DNA of 64,000 bases from Paramecium tetraurelia (GCF_000165425.1 NW_001799588.1:66920-130919); one strand, 5' to 3'; positions 38,301-50,507 are shown, numbered from the stretch's first letter. The notes: a model not told the origin generated them from the sequence alone. Made by a program: numbers and translations.

Positions 38301-41300
38301 TTATCGATCAATGCAGGTGATTCGATATCGTAAAAGATATTTGCAAATTAACCTTGCAATCCTGGATAATGCAGATGCTTTCCTCCCACCATCAATTACA
38401 TATAAAATGGAGGTGCATGAGTGCCTGGGATCTCAATCCTTTAGAACTCCTTGCCCTTACCGTATGTTAGAACAAATCCTACTGACTTCTATTTACGACT
38501 GCTATACGAGAACGACACGAAATACCATCTACCATCGATATTCTGATTCAAACTTATTTAAGCCACTTTATTCTTCTCTCTTCCAACATAATCGTATGTA
38601 GCAAAAACAAATGAGTTATCAACCAAAAAGTTTGCCAAAGTCCTATCTCCATAATTCTAAAAATCCAAGTAGTCCTTCAATGAAGTCAATCTTGACAAAA
38701 AATAATATTAATTTTATTGCATCTTGAACTCTAAGGTACTCTAATATCTCACCCAATATCCATATCCATACTCTTCTGAATCCTATAATTCTTTATTTGA
38801 AAATTAGATTTCATAAGATGCTTTCCCTTCAACTGAGGAATCATAATATTTTGATTATCTAACCAAAATGTTTGCTGTGCTCTACAATGGTTTATGCTTG
38901 AATGGAACAAATTTAACTGGGTCAATAATTTGATCAGGATTCTCATCAAGTCCTTTCGTAGGAATTTAAGATTAGGTATCTGGAATCAAATCAGTTGGTT
39001 AAAGAGGTTTTTACTCACTAGGCTTTTGAGGTTGAAGTTGGTTCTAGTCAATTTCTATGGATTATTATGAAGGATCCTGTTATTAAGCTTGAGGTTATAC
39101 TTATTAATTAGGTGCTTATTAATTATTCTCTTATTATGGTTGTGGTTATTATTATTATGTTGGTTACTACTTATCAGAAGGCTATTAATTTCCTTATTCT
39201 TATGTTTACTACACTGCTCCTTATTAAGCAGGTTGTTATTCGCTCTATAAAGGATTAACTTATTAAACCTAGGATTATTGCTATTAATTTTATTGTTAAG
39301 GCTCTTATTATTTAGGCTATTCTTTATTTATTTCTTAGCTTTATTAATTAGTTTAACTTTATTATGTAGGTTGTGATGCTTACTATTAAGTAGGAGGCAA
39401 ATCTTTTGCTTAAACATTTTAATCTTAAGTTTACAAGGTATTTTATTATTATTACTGTTATGCATTTGTTTATGACTATTCTGTTTATTATTATTATTAA
39501 TTCTACTATTAAGGCTATTGTTGTTGTTGTTATGGTTATTGTTGTTGATCTGTTTATGGTTATTGCTGTTGTTCTGTTTATGGTTATTGCTGTTGTTATG
39601 GTTATGCTTATGGTTGTTGTTATATTTATGGTTATTGCTATTGTTATGATTATTATTGTAATTATTATTGCAGTTGTGATTGTTATGTCGATGTCTATGG
39701 CTCTTGTTATTATTATTATTAAGCCTATTATTAAGATTACTATTATTAATCCTGCTATTAAGACTATTATTAAGCCTGTTATTACTATTATTATTATGAT
39801 TGCACTTTTTATTATTGTTACTAATCTGGAGCTAATTATTATTCTGTTAATTTAAATTCTTCTGCTTGTGCTTTTACTTAGGTTGATTATTTCATTGAGT
39901 CTGGTATTGGCTAAATTTCTTAAAAGGATTCAGTTTATTCATCTTGTAAAGGATTTAATTATTAATCAGATTAGCTCTAATCATCATTTTCAATATAGAT
40001 TTCATCGTTATCCTACTATTAGATTACATCTTCATTCTAAATTTAAGAATCATTCACTTCTTCTTAATCAATATATCGAACCTCTTAATCATCTTATAAT
40101 TCAACATCATCAAGGCTAACTTCATCAATTACCACTTAATTATTTTAATCATCATCTTGACCTTAAGATTAAGAATCATCAAATTCATCAAGAGTTGATG
40201 ATTCGGAATTTGGAGATATATTTTCCTATTCACTTTAATAGTCAACATCTTGTTGATCATGCTCATCATTATTTAATTTAATGAATCTTTATTATTTCTA
40301 ATTTTGAACTGGTTAAATAGTTTCCACATCTAATTAATCTTGATCAGATTATTGAGCATATTCTTAATCCTCATTTACATCAATTTAATTATAATTGTCA
40401 TCTTGAAATTCTTGGTCTCCTTAAGAATCTGAATATTATTAATTATTATCTAATTCTCCATCCAAATTAACTTAATCATTGTCTTCTAAAATGTCCTTAA
40501 ATGAATTATATTCATCTTAATTGTTACCTTAATCTTAATTTTCTTAATCGTCCAATATATGTTAATCTTATATGATATTTTATTAATTCTAAGAATCAAG
40601 AGCCTCATATGGTTTTAAATCACTCACTACATAGTAATCAGCAGAGTCTTAAACCTATTGCTCTTCTTAGTCCTAAATATTAGATTAATAATTATCTTCT
40701 TCTTCATTATTTTGAAAAGGTGGATTTTGATATTATTATTATTAGTCTGTATCTGTAAAATCTTAATCCTACGGTTATTCTTCGTTATAATTTTAATTTT
40801 AGACATCTGTTTAATGAACTTCTTCATCTCTCCTCTTTTTGATTTATTTTTTGATTCTAAATTATTATGGTTATTTTTATTATTTCGATTCCTTTCTTGT
40901 TCTTGTTCTTGTTCTTTAGTTTTATTGTTTTCTTTACTTATTTTGATATGATCTTTCTTAATCGTAATTGTATTCATCATAATCATAATAATTACTATAA
41001 TCATAATCTGAATCACTATCATATAAAACTTATTAGATAGCATCTTCATATTCATTAACATCATATTCATCATAAGTATCTGGCTTAGAGTGTTTATTTG
41101 TTTTATTTATTTTTTATTTGACTTCTTGTTATTAATTTTAGCATTATTGCTTAATTTACAAAAGTTACTTAAGATTTGATGTCAGCTACTCTTTATCATA
41201 ATCAGTTGCTTTTGAAGATTGAGATAATATTAATTGCATTTTCTGTTTTGTTGCTTAAATACAAACATCAATTTCAGTTAATAGATCTAATTTCTCTTTT

Positions 41301-41693
41301 TTAGTTTGCTTTTGATTCATTTATTATATTAACTTCATGATTTTGGCCAGATCCATCTCAAATTTGGCTTGAAAGTCTTGTTTAATAGGCATCTCAATTT
41401 CAATCAATAATGATTAATGCAATAGTTATTGTTTAGTATTTTTAACAATTTTTTCGACTTCCAACAATCCATTTAAATCATCTCCCAATTAATTATTTAG
41501 CTCAATTGCCTCTTTCCACTATATGGTGTCGGAGATCATTATATTAATGTCATCTAGGTCTTTGCATCTCAAATTTTGCAAGTTCAAACTAACCGCTTAT
41601 TGGAGTGTTAGCTCTAAATATTTTATAGCTTTTACTTGAAGTTGCCAAAACAAGCAAACTCACAATGACTATTGTTACGTATGCGTTTTTCAT
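32370..41693 (-). CDS. Giant secreted protein: signal peptide, acidic and Q-rich region, ten LamG-like repeats
   Basis: 3,091 residues with two introns, 41568..41589 (22 nt) and 32571..32596 (26 nt); the total is exactly in frame. Residues 1-20 are a signal peptide (MKNAYVTIVIVSLLVLATSS). Then come a helical region to about 200, a Tyr/Asp/Glu-rich acidic region (about 41.1-40.0 kb) and a Gln/Pro region (about 39.9-39.0 kb, units like PQTEQQQQ). The last 6.5 kb encode about ten repeats of roughly 215 residues. Each has GDRxL and a W-x-[YF]-[IV] core such as WRYIYMGYSKD, WTFIYIGYTQ, WNFIYMGYKDG or WYFVSFSYSS. The repeat looks like a concanavalin/LamG-type beta-sandwich, by inference. No TM anchor is seen, so it may be a secreted or surface-coat protein. 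Confidence 0.85.
32600..38930 (-). repeat. About ten tandem 640-bp coding repeats
   Basis: The conserved aromatic core recurs near 38500, 37860, 37180, 36540, 35880, 35240, 34610, 33980, 33350 and 32730, a spacing of about 630-660 bp. Copies are diverged at the DNA level, so the amplification is old. Confidence 0.8.
39010..39870 (-). repeat. Low-complexity Gln/Pro tract inside the giant gene
   Basis: CAA/TAA/TAG-rich repeats encode a Gln tract with Pro every few residues. Read on the plus strand it gives artefactual Ile/Val or Tyr/Gly/Cys-rich frames. Confidence 0.85.
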
Positions 41694-42294
41694 AATATTT
41701 ATAGGGAACTATTAAAAGAATTTAATCAATAAAATAAACCAGTCCCTATTCTAACTTATTTGGATTTAGATGATATGTGTAAATAAGACTCCAGAAAGGT
41801 TGGTTACTTAAAGAATTAAAAATACTAACATTTGTACCCTAGAACAACGACTAACAAAATTCCAAAATTTTTAGTGAATCGCTTTGGAATTTTCGTAGTA
41901 ATCATAAGAACACTAACAATATAATATAGTTTAAAATATTTTTATTTAATGGAATTTTGATTTTATAGAATTGATAGAACATTAATAAGGTTCTTTATCT
42001 AACTGTTTTATTAATATGTAGAACTTGCTAGTTAGATAAGATCTGATAATCTTTAGTTAGGTTTGAGTTAAAAATAACCTAATTAATTATATCTGTAATT
42101 ATTGCTGAATAATCAACTGAAATCTCATTTTATGTTTAGTTAAATAAAAAAAACAAACTAGTTATAAGCATTGTGTTATGAGAATTCATAACATCTTGAT
42201 TATTGTTGTATTAGAAACATTGTTACATATATTATATATAAATAGAGTCTAATAAATATACAAGGCACTGCAATATAATTTGATTAATTTTTTA
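41694..42294. promoter_or_regulatory. Divergent intergenic region with hairpin
   Basis: 601 bp between divergent starts. It contains an inverted repeat with 11-bp arms, AAAATTCCAAA (41856..41866) and TTTGGAATTTT (41883..41893), separated by 16 bp. No gene is seen. Confidence 0.5.
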
Positions 42295-43978
42295 ATGAAC
42301 AACAATAGTAACACTAAGTTGGATATTCTTCCAAAACTTATGTCTTCTCATCATAAACTTCTTGAGCCAGCTTATCTGAAGAATACTCAATTCAAAATCA
42401 GCCAAAATGAGAGCAAATTGTTACCTCTCATTCAGAGGAGTTCCATGATGCAGCCTAACTAAAGTTCAAAATAATTAATCGTTTAGAGTAAATAGAAATT
42501 TAATCTTAGGGTTGATAAGCAATTTAGAATTTAGTTCCAGGCATTTTGGAGCTGCCTGTGATAGAGGCTTTTAGGGGTTGTCAAAATACCACTATTCTCA
42601 AAAATTTGGTCATTCCGCTGTACGATTGGAGCCACTTAACAGAAATATTATTGCAGAACTCACAGATGCAGAGGATACTGAAGAAATTCCAAAGGATGAA
42701 AGGACCTATTATAAAAGAATATATAAATTTAAGAACATGCCAATTTTAGCATTAATCAAGTCTTTTGAGATAGAATGGGTAAGAGAGTTCGAAGATGAGG
42801 TTAATAAGAAATCGACCAAATCATTGCAATTAAGTTTTTAAACTGCACTTGCAATATTTAATACTTATCCTGATCCATTAGAATTTTTCCAAAAAAATCT
42901 GTAATTACTTGAGAGGAGTTCAGTTGCTTTAAAACAAAAAGGATTGACTTAATTAAAATATAAAGTGAAGAATTTTGACGAGGATGAATTTTAGAGGATG
43001 ATTGTCATAAAAAATTAGTCAGGTTAAGGATACTTTAGAATTTATTTTCCAACAATTCAACTTTATTTATAAGAATACTCTCATAATTAAACAATTGATT
43101 TGTCACCTCTTAGATTATATGAAATCGTAAAGAATAATTTTTTTGAAATGGCCTCCATAGTGGAATAATTTGATTTTGAAAAGTTTAAATTATATATCCA
43201 AGATTCCGAAAACTAGGGAATTCTAGAACAATTAGAGGAACAAACGAAATAAAGAACTGATAACATTTAAAAGGTTGAAACACCGTAGCCATAGGAGATA
43301 GCGTAATAATCATAAATACAAGATAACGAACTTGAATAAACTGTTGATTAATAATAATAATAAAAAGCATAAGAACAAACATAATTATCAGAATTGAATT
43401 AATAATAATAAGAATCTACATAATTAGAATCAACATAACAATAGTAAGAATCAGCATAATAATAATAAGAATCTACATAATAATAATTATTAGAATCTAC
43501 ATAATAATAATAAGAATCAATATAACAATAATAAGAATCGACATAATAATAATTAGAATCTACATAATAATAATTATTAGAATCTACAAAATAATAATAA
43601 GAATCGACATAATCATAATTAGAATCTACATAATAGTAATAAGAATCGACATAATAATAATAAGAATCAACATAATAATAATAAGAATCGACATAATAAT
43701 TAGAATCTACATAATAATAATAAGAATCGACATAATAATAATAAGAATCAACATAAAAATAAGAACAATAATAATAATAGGAATTGATATCATAATAAGG
43801 ATAATAATAATAGAAGTAGTAATAATAGTAGTAACAATAGTAACAATAATAATAATAATAACAATAAGTATAGTAACAAAAATAATAAGAGTAAATTTTG
43901 ATCGGTAATCCTGTGAACACTGATCTTAGCATAATTATTATTGAGGGTATTAGTAATTGCATATTTAGAAAAACATGA
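42295..43978 (+). CDS. Protein with QESTQQQ tandem repeats
   Basis: 553 residues after one 22-nt intron (42488..42509). Residues 1-60 are basic and Asn-rich. Residues 85-330 look folded (AVRLEPLNRNIIAELTDAED; NMPILALIKSFEIEWVREF; KGLTQLKYKVKNFDEDEF is a close paraphrase only). From about 43390 to 43760 the DNA repeats a 21-24 bp unit that encodes variants of ESTQQQQ and ESTQQQLL, then a pure polyQ run to about 43890 and a non-repetitive end. The antisense strand gives a YYYYVDS-type frame, which is a shadow. Function unknown; Q-rich repeats of this kind are often disordered or aggregation-prone. Confidence 0.78.
43390..43895 (+). repeat. 21-24 bp coding microsatellite/minisatellite
   Basis: About 16-18 copies of a unit like TAATAATAAGAATCGACATAA with small indels in multiples of three, followed by (TAA)n-type repeats. 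The length is likely to vary between strains. Confidence 0.85.
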
Positions 43979-44108
43979 ATTTCCAGAGTAGATTCTATAA
44001 AGGAAATGGATCAAGAAGGTTGTTGAAAAAGATAATACATATTATACTGTTGATTTCCTACCTTTTTAAATTTTATTGAGAGAAAAGAGATCATAAAAAA
44101 TCATCAAA

Positions 44109-44750
44109 ATGTATTCTCCATCTTTAAAGGAAGTGGATTTTATTATATTCTAATTAAATAATAAAAGCTTACTTGACATATTAAATGATAATGTGAAGAC
44201 AACTTTTGATATGCCTCCCGAAGCATTTGATTATAAAGAATTTAAAAAAGGATCTAAAATTTCATTCCTTTTAGAAGAAATCGCAGAAAAGCCTCTTGAG
44301 ATTACTGAAGAACAACTTAACAACGGTATATTGAGCCCATGGACAAAAGAGATTGAAGTGAACAATAAAGATTTGTAAATCATAATAGAGTACATATATG
44401 AATAAATTTAGACCCTGTATGCTCGAAATCTATAATTAACTTAAATGCAGTACGATTAAACGACCATGCACATCAAAAGAATTAACACATATTCTAACGA
44501 AAAGATATTCAATTGGTTTTAGATTAATATGAAGTTTATTAAAATTTTTATTAATTCAGACATGTTTATCACATTCACATTGACATACAAACTTGTTAAT
44601 ATATAACTCCTTAGTTTAATGTTATTGATGGCAGTCATAGGAGCATAATCGGCATAAGGATTTCTTGCAAGTCTTGCAACTATGATATTTAAATAATAAT
44701 AATTACTTGAATTGAATTTGATTTTTATTTCGATCTCTGTTTGGAATTGA
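44109..44750 (+). CDS. Hypothetical protein, 3' end overlaps kinase gene antisense
   Basis: 213 codons from ATG to TGA without an intron. The first 130 residues look like a real acidic/helical protein (FDMPPEAFDYKEFKKGSKIS; ITEEQLNNGILSPWTKEIEV). The last 65 codons, which overlap the antisense kinase gene from 44556, are hydrophobic and may be a shadow. The true gene may end earlier through an intron. No family recognised. Confidence 0.45.
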
Positions 44751-47535
44751 TTGATTGCATGTTCCTAATAGATGACAATAACATCTATGATCATTTGAAT
44801 TGAAAGATTCAATAAATGTATGATTTTTTCTAATTTCATTTAGAAGAATCTAACTCTGCACCATAGAGTCAGATCCATGAGTCACGGTCTCATAAGAATT
44901 AATAGCATTTTCACATTTAGAATGACATTATGTAACGCATGTACTGCAAATTTAAAATAAATGATTAAGGAAGAAAGAATGAGTTTTAGAACATTTGATA
45001 CAGTAATACATTTTGCTTAATTTAATTTACTTGCCTTAATTGCATTTAGTGATACCATAATCTTACAGCTTTTATAATCCATTATTATGCATAATTATGG
45101 TTAATGTAGTGTTAGTTCCATAGAATTAGATGGTGAATTATGACAAGAATTGAAATTTCTTTTGAAGTTGTTTTATCTTTTCTTTTTCAAAAATTCGATC
45201 AAAGCTTAAGACAATGTATTTGAGAAAAGTGAGTTATTCAAACTGAGTGAACAGTCTCTCGAAGAAATCATAGTTGATAGTATTCCCAATTAAGGATAAT
45301 GTCAGTCTTTCCAAGTTTTTTAATTTTCCAATGTTGTTTTTCAGCTTCTCCTAAACCAACTTATCATAATTGGTCATATAATCCAAAATCAAAACAAGAT
45401 CTTTTAAGCTTTGTTTTGAACCCAAATATTCTAAGAATAGACTGACTTCAGAATTTTTAGATTGTAATTTGGTTAAATTAAATTAAAACTTTTTTAGATC
45501 TAAAGTTCTCAAAGATGCTACTAATAATGAAAAAGCTTATTATAATCCACAATCTTCATAATCCAAACTTAGTTCTTCTAAAGATGATTAATTAAATTAC
45601 CAAAGCTATTATGTCTGGGTATAATTTAATTTAATTCTTGGAATTTTAAATTCGAAAGCTGTGCAGTTATATTTACTTAATTTCCACATAATAGTTCTAT
45701 GATCCTATTCAGGCATCTCTGTTCCTATTGTCATGCTGACCTTAGGTATATGCTACACTTTTGTTAAGAATTAGATGATATTATTAACTTAAGAACTTTT
45801 ATTATAGACAATGATATCTAACTGTGTTATGCAAGGGAATTACATATTACTTAAATTATCAGACCACTTATAGTTAGTATTATGATTAGAATCCTCAATT
45901 AGTTCCAGAGTAAGAATTTGAATATCATTCTGAAGGGATAACACTAGTTCAGGAGTTTGATTATTTAATTTTAATATAAGTGTTTTGCATTTGTTAGGCA
46001 GTTAACATTTAGTTTAGTGGTGATTTTGATTGTTTTAGTATAAACTGATGTAACTTTGATTTTAATAAAGTACGGCAACTTCACTGTAACTACAATTGAG
46101 TAAGTCATCTGTAGGTTTAAAATCATCAGGACCCAACATTTAGATCGAAGGCATAGTCTAAGAAAAGCTTTCAGGGTGCATTCTTTTAGATTCTACAACT
46201 GAATGATAAAACTTTGATTATTGCCATTATTATCTCTATTATAAGTTTTATGAACTATGGCTAGGAGATGATGGAGTTTTAATTTATCTAGCCTTGGTTG
46301 ACTAAGGGAGCTTCAATGGATTGCCAGATGGCGGTTTGCTGCTAAATTATGTTTCCTTTGTTTAGAAATGTGATGGGGAGGATCTGTTTGGAGATCTTGA
46401 TGCTTGTCTTTTTTTATTGGTGTCAACTAACAGATTTGTTGATGATTTCTATTTTTTCTGATTGCTAAGGTTTAGCTAGATTTATTTGGCTGATTTCTAT
46501 CTTTCCTGTTAATAATAGTTTGATCCTGTGTTACGACCTCTACTTGATATGACATCTGGAGAAAGGTAATCAAATTATGAAATGGCCTTTTTAGGTGATT
46601 CGAATGATTCAATTGTTGTCCCTTTGGATAATACTTATTATTAATAGGATTGATTTTCTTTCAATTATTATAAAATGGCTTTTAATTCAATGAAATCAGG
46701 ACGTTCATTTGGATTAATTTGCAACATTTTCTTTAGAATAGTTAGAATGATTTAGTCTGATTCAGTTATACGTTGAACATGTCTCATATAATCTGTAATT
46801 ATTTCTTCTTCAATTTGAGAATTAATTTTCTATCTGGAATGCCATTATTAAAGTGTCACCAGATATAGGAAGCATAAGCCTAGTGAATAAACGTCACTTT
46901 TGAATGGATTATGCTTAAGTTTAGATGTTTCTGCATTCAATAATTCTGGAGCCAAATATGATTTAGTACCCACAACACTTATAGTCTATATTGTTTCAAT
47001 CTATGTACTACATCCAACATCACAAGCTTTTATTTGAAATGGCTCCATTATCAATAGGTTTTCTAATTTTATATCTCTATGAGCAATATTCTTTTGTTAC
47101 AAATGTTCAAAAATGTTTATAAGTTATTCTAAAATTTTATGCAATTCCTCTGTGTCTATGAAATGCTTTCTGATTTTGATATAGGAATCCAAATTCTGCT
47201 AACCTTTTTCCATTAGTAAATATGCAAATTATTGGCTTTAGGCATATTTGTCTGCTGAGACAGTTTCTAGTATCATGAAATCAATCAAATTAATCACATA
47301 TTCTGAAGGAGACAATTACTACATGATTTTGATTTCGTTTTCAATATTACACTAGTTGATTATGACTTACTTAATACAAGAAATCTCTTACCTTAAGAGC
47401 ATACTTCTTCCCGTTTACTATGACACTATACACTCTGCTATTACCTTACCCTAAATGTCCATTGTCCACCAAATTCTTACGAAAGTCATTTCCTTTAATT
47501 AATTTCATCTAGCTTAATTGGAGAGACAGATCCAT
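44556..47535 (-). CDS. Protein kinase with LRR-like and UBR-like Cys/His regions
   Basis: 985 residues with one 22-nt intron (47370..47391). The kinase domain spans about residues 15-290: glycine loop GHLGQGNSRVYSV, Lys in YALK, catalytic HRDIKLEN intact, activation segment ending SYLAPELL. The DFG triplet is replaced by DVG (KACDVGCS), so metal binding may still work through the Asp. A Ser-rich linker follows, then leucine-rich-like repeats (LEELSLDYEDCGLQQ; SLRTLDLKKFQFNLTKLQ; LKNLERLTLSLIGN). Last come two Cys/His clusters (YYCIKCSKTHSFF...CSTCVTQCHSKC, and CKTCKKSLCRLCSYDCHQQH...CQCECDKH) that resemble UBR-type zinc fingers. This suggests a kinase with protein-recognition modules; the UBR call is inference. 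Confidence 0.8.
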
Positions 47536-48625
47536 TTTAATTAATATATAAAATAATTACAGATTTGCTTGAATCCTATCAATGCTCTACTGTATTTGAT
47601 CTTTAGCTTCAAATTTTGAAGATAGTATACAATAAAAAACTAAAAAAATAAAATAGATGAAAAATCTCACAATAGTGAATGAAAGTAAAAGAACATAAAA
47701 AGTCACAAAAGAAACACAAGGTTCAAGCATAATTTATATTTTAGAAAAACAATAATTATATATAATAATTAATTGTGTTATTGGGAATCATCTTGGAGAA
47801 TTTATCTCTTCCAAATAAGCAAATTACTTTAAAATTTATATTATTATTTATACAAGAGCAAATAAATTTATATAACTGTTCATATCTAATTACATTTGGT
47901 AGAAGACCCAATAGTATATATTAGATTTTACATAGGTCTAAAATTCAAAATGTCAAATTGTAAAACTAAAAGATGGAGTTATTCAAATTTTTTTTTTCAT
48001 TTATTTATCCTTAATATCCTGAAAATTTCCCTTCCTTTCATTATTATATCCAAAACGTAAAAAAAAGAATTTTTTTGATTATTTTATTTCTTGAAAATTG
48101 AAGACTTACAACTACATTTTAAGAGGTATTTCTAAAATACTCTAAATTATTTGATTTTCAGATAAAATTCATTTTGGAAAGAAAAACATTATTTAAAAAA
48201 TTGCAATATAATATCTAGAGTAAAAATTAATTAATCAAAGTGATATTAGCGTGTTAACAACAAAAGTTTAATAGATAAGTTCTTAATATGGTATTATTCT
48301 CAGGAATAAACTGAAATTTTATAAAATAATGATAATAAATAGATTCATTTAATTAAACTTTTTTTTTCCATTTATTTGCAGTCATATCATACTATTCTTA
48401 AAAGGATTTTTAATCTGATATGTTTGTTATTAGACAATAAATTTTATAGTTATAATTTATTAGACTCTGAAAAAAAGGAGAGAAGCTTTCAATATCGACT
48501 TAAAGTTTAATGTACTTTTAATTATATCATTTGATTTTGTTTAAGAATGTTTTAATTTTTAAGAAATAGCATAGCATTTTATAAGCAATTGAAAAATTGA
48601 GTTCAATTATTATAAATAAATATTT
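47536..48625. promoter_or_regulatory. Long divergent intergenic region
   Basis: 1.09 kb, one of the two longest gaps in the window, between divergent starts. It has two T-rich runs followed by CATTTATTT (near 47990 and 48362) and many A/T homopolymers. No frame longer than about 40 codons looks coding. Confidence 0.45.
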
Positions 48626-49042
48626 ATGTCGGAATAAGACACTGGTTATAAGCCTATGAGATTTTTAGTTCAGGCTAAGAATGAAGTTTCGATTGGAATA
48701 GTCTATCAACCATCAGATAAATAAAAACCACCTATGATTTACAAGGTTATACTAAAGAATATTTACGAAATAGAGAATCCTACTCGAGATGGCATAAAAG
48801 AGAGGATATTCGCTGATCATCCTTTTCTTATAAGAAGTGAAGAATTAGAAAAACATGTAAGATAATATTTCTTAAAATTAGATGGATGCTGGAATATAAA
48901 CGATATTCACAATAAGGGATGAAAAAATAAAGTTGAGTAAAAATTTGTATTTATAGTAGATCAATCATAAAAAAACGATGAACTAGACACTAATGAAGGT
49001 AAGGAAGGAATTGTAGCCAAACTCCCAACATCAAAAAAATGA
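48626..49042 (+). pseudogene. Small gene with in-frame TGA, or alternatively spliced gene
   Basis: From ATG 48626 the frame reads well for 98 codons (MSEQDTGYKPMRFLVQAKNE; KERIFADHPFLIRSEELEKH). It meets TGA at 48920-48922, then continues in the same frame with a coding-like sequence to TGA 49040 (VEQKFVFIVDQSQKND; EGKEGIVAKLPTSKK). An alternative is a standard-looking 25-nt intron beginning at the GTAAG near 48875, which shifts frame and avoids the first TGA, but then the conserved-looking 3' part is lost. So it is either a nonsense-mutated copy or a gene I have not spliced correctly. No family recognised. Confidence 0.45.
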
Positions 49043-49291
49043 ATAAAATGATATTATAAATTAATAAGTATAACTCTCTTTTGTTTATTGTAATAATAAA
49101 ATTATGAAAGCAAATATTAATAAATATCTAATCTTGTGACTCTAATAATAATTTAATCTACAAAGAATTATGAATTATAAAACTCGAGTAAATTCTTTCA
49201 GAGAAATTATCTTATAATTCTGAGGAGTGTTTTTATATTATTCAATTAATTGAGTGATACCATTTATTTTAATAATATTTATTAGAATAGT

Positions 49292-50426
49292 ATGGGATGT
49301 TTATTTAGTGTATTTACTCGCTAATAGCTTGATAAAAGAAGAATTGCATTACTTTAAAAGTTGTTCTTATTATTATAATAAAAGCGCTGATGAAGTTGAA
49401 GATATTAGAGAGAAAATAACTAGTTATAGTATATAAAATTAGTACATTAATTAAGAAAGAGTTATTGATGAAAAACCTCATAAAGATTTTACAAAAGTAA
49501 TGAATAATATAGAAATTAAAGATAAAATGTTTGACTAAAAATGATGAATCTAAGATATTTTTATCATAAAACAAATCAGATTAGGAATATTACATTTTGA
49601 AATCCATCAATAAATAATATCTCGAGTACTCAGGAATGCAATAATAAATCCAAAATGAAATTAAAGTTGGTAAGGAATGTAAAGGAAAATTTATCTAAAA
49701 ATTCCATCAACATTTTATCACCAATAAAAAGTGTTATATAATTTTAGAGAATGTATAAGGAGGCAATTTAAAATCTCTAATCAAGAGAAAATAAATGAGC
49801 GTAGCTGAAATCAGATTTTACATAGCAGAAATTTTTATGGCACTTTAGCATCTTCATAAAAATAATGTCATATATAGAAATTTGACTCCAGAGAATGTTT
49901 TGATCGATAATCAAGGTCATATTAAACTATCTGATTTTTCCTTATGTCATTTCGGAACGGAATGTAATTTACTCACTGGGAATATTTATTACCAGGCACC
50001 AGAAGTTAGCAAACTATAATATCAAAATTATCTATCTGATTACTGGAGTTTAGGAGCCATTATGTATGAAATGCTTTTTGGCTACCCTCCTTATTTCCAT
50101 CCTAACATAAACACGTATAAAAAGAACAAGAGAGAACAAATTATTACTATTCCAAACTCAATTTCAGAGTCAGCGCAATCATTACTTAAACAATTATTAA
50201 ACAATGACGTATTTCATACTTATTATTACAGATTTAACAAAGAATAATGTATGAATCAAGTCAAAAAGTCTAATATCATCCATTTTTCGACGGATTGGAT
50301 TGGTAGTTACTCAAAAAAAGATTAGAGTAAAGTCCATTCATTCCAGATTTAAGAACAAAATCAGATATTCATTATTATTTGGAAGAAAAATCAAATGAGA
50401 ATATTATTTAACAATAAATTAACTGA
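49292..50426 (+). CDS. AGC-type pseudokinase, N-terminal MGC
   Basis: 351 residues after introns 49308..49338 (31 nt), 49497..49521 (25 nt) and 50209..50231 (23 nt). It starts MGCLF, an acylation-type context. The domain follows the AGC kinase plan: DFTKIKCLTKNDESKIFL where the glycine loop should be, ILKSINK with the ATP-site Lys, then LHKNNVIYRNLTPENVLI, IKLSDFSLC, YQAPEVSKL and DYWSLGAIMYEMLFGYPP. The AGC C-tail follows (HPFFDGLDWQLLKKRLEQSP). The catalytic Asp of HRD/YRD is Asn (YRN), DFG is DFS, and the glycines of the loop are gone. It is therefore probably inactive and works as an allosteric or scaffold partner. The first intron is unusual (GTG start). Confidence 0.82.
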
Positions 50427-50507
50427 AATAAAAGAGATTTTCTATCATATCATAAATTTTTATCATTTTTTTATATTAATAACCTACTCTAATGATGCAA
50501 TTCTAGT

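Noticed and set aside
39406-39855. Long Ile/Val-rich plus-strand frame, and a Tyr/Gly/Cys-rich one next to it
   Set aside because: Antisense of the CAA/TAA-rich Gln tract of the giant minus-strand gene; that gene has a signal peptide and a continuous frame.
40627-41073. Met/Asn/Lys-rich minus-strand frame and the Leu-rich frame opposite
   Set aside because: Both are alternative frames of the acidic region of the giant gene.
43399-43962. Minus-strand frame of YYYYVDS repeats
   Set aside because: Shadow of the plus-strand QESTQQQ repeats, which continue a non-repetitive coding frame on both sides.
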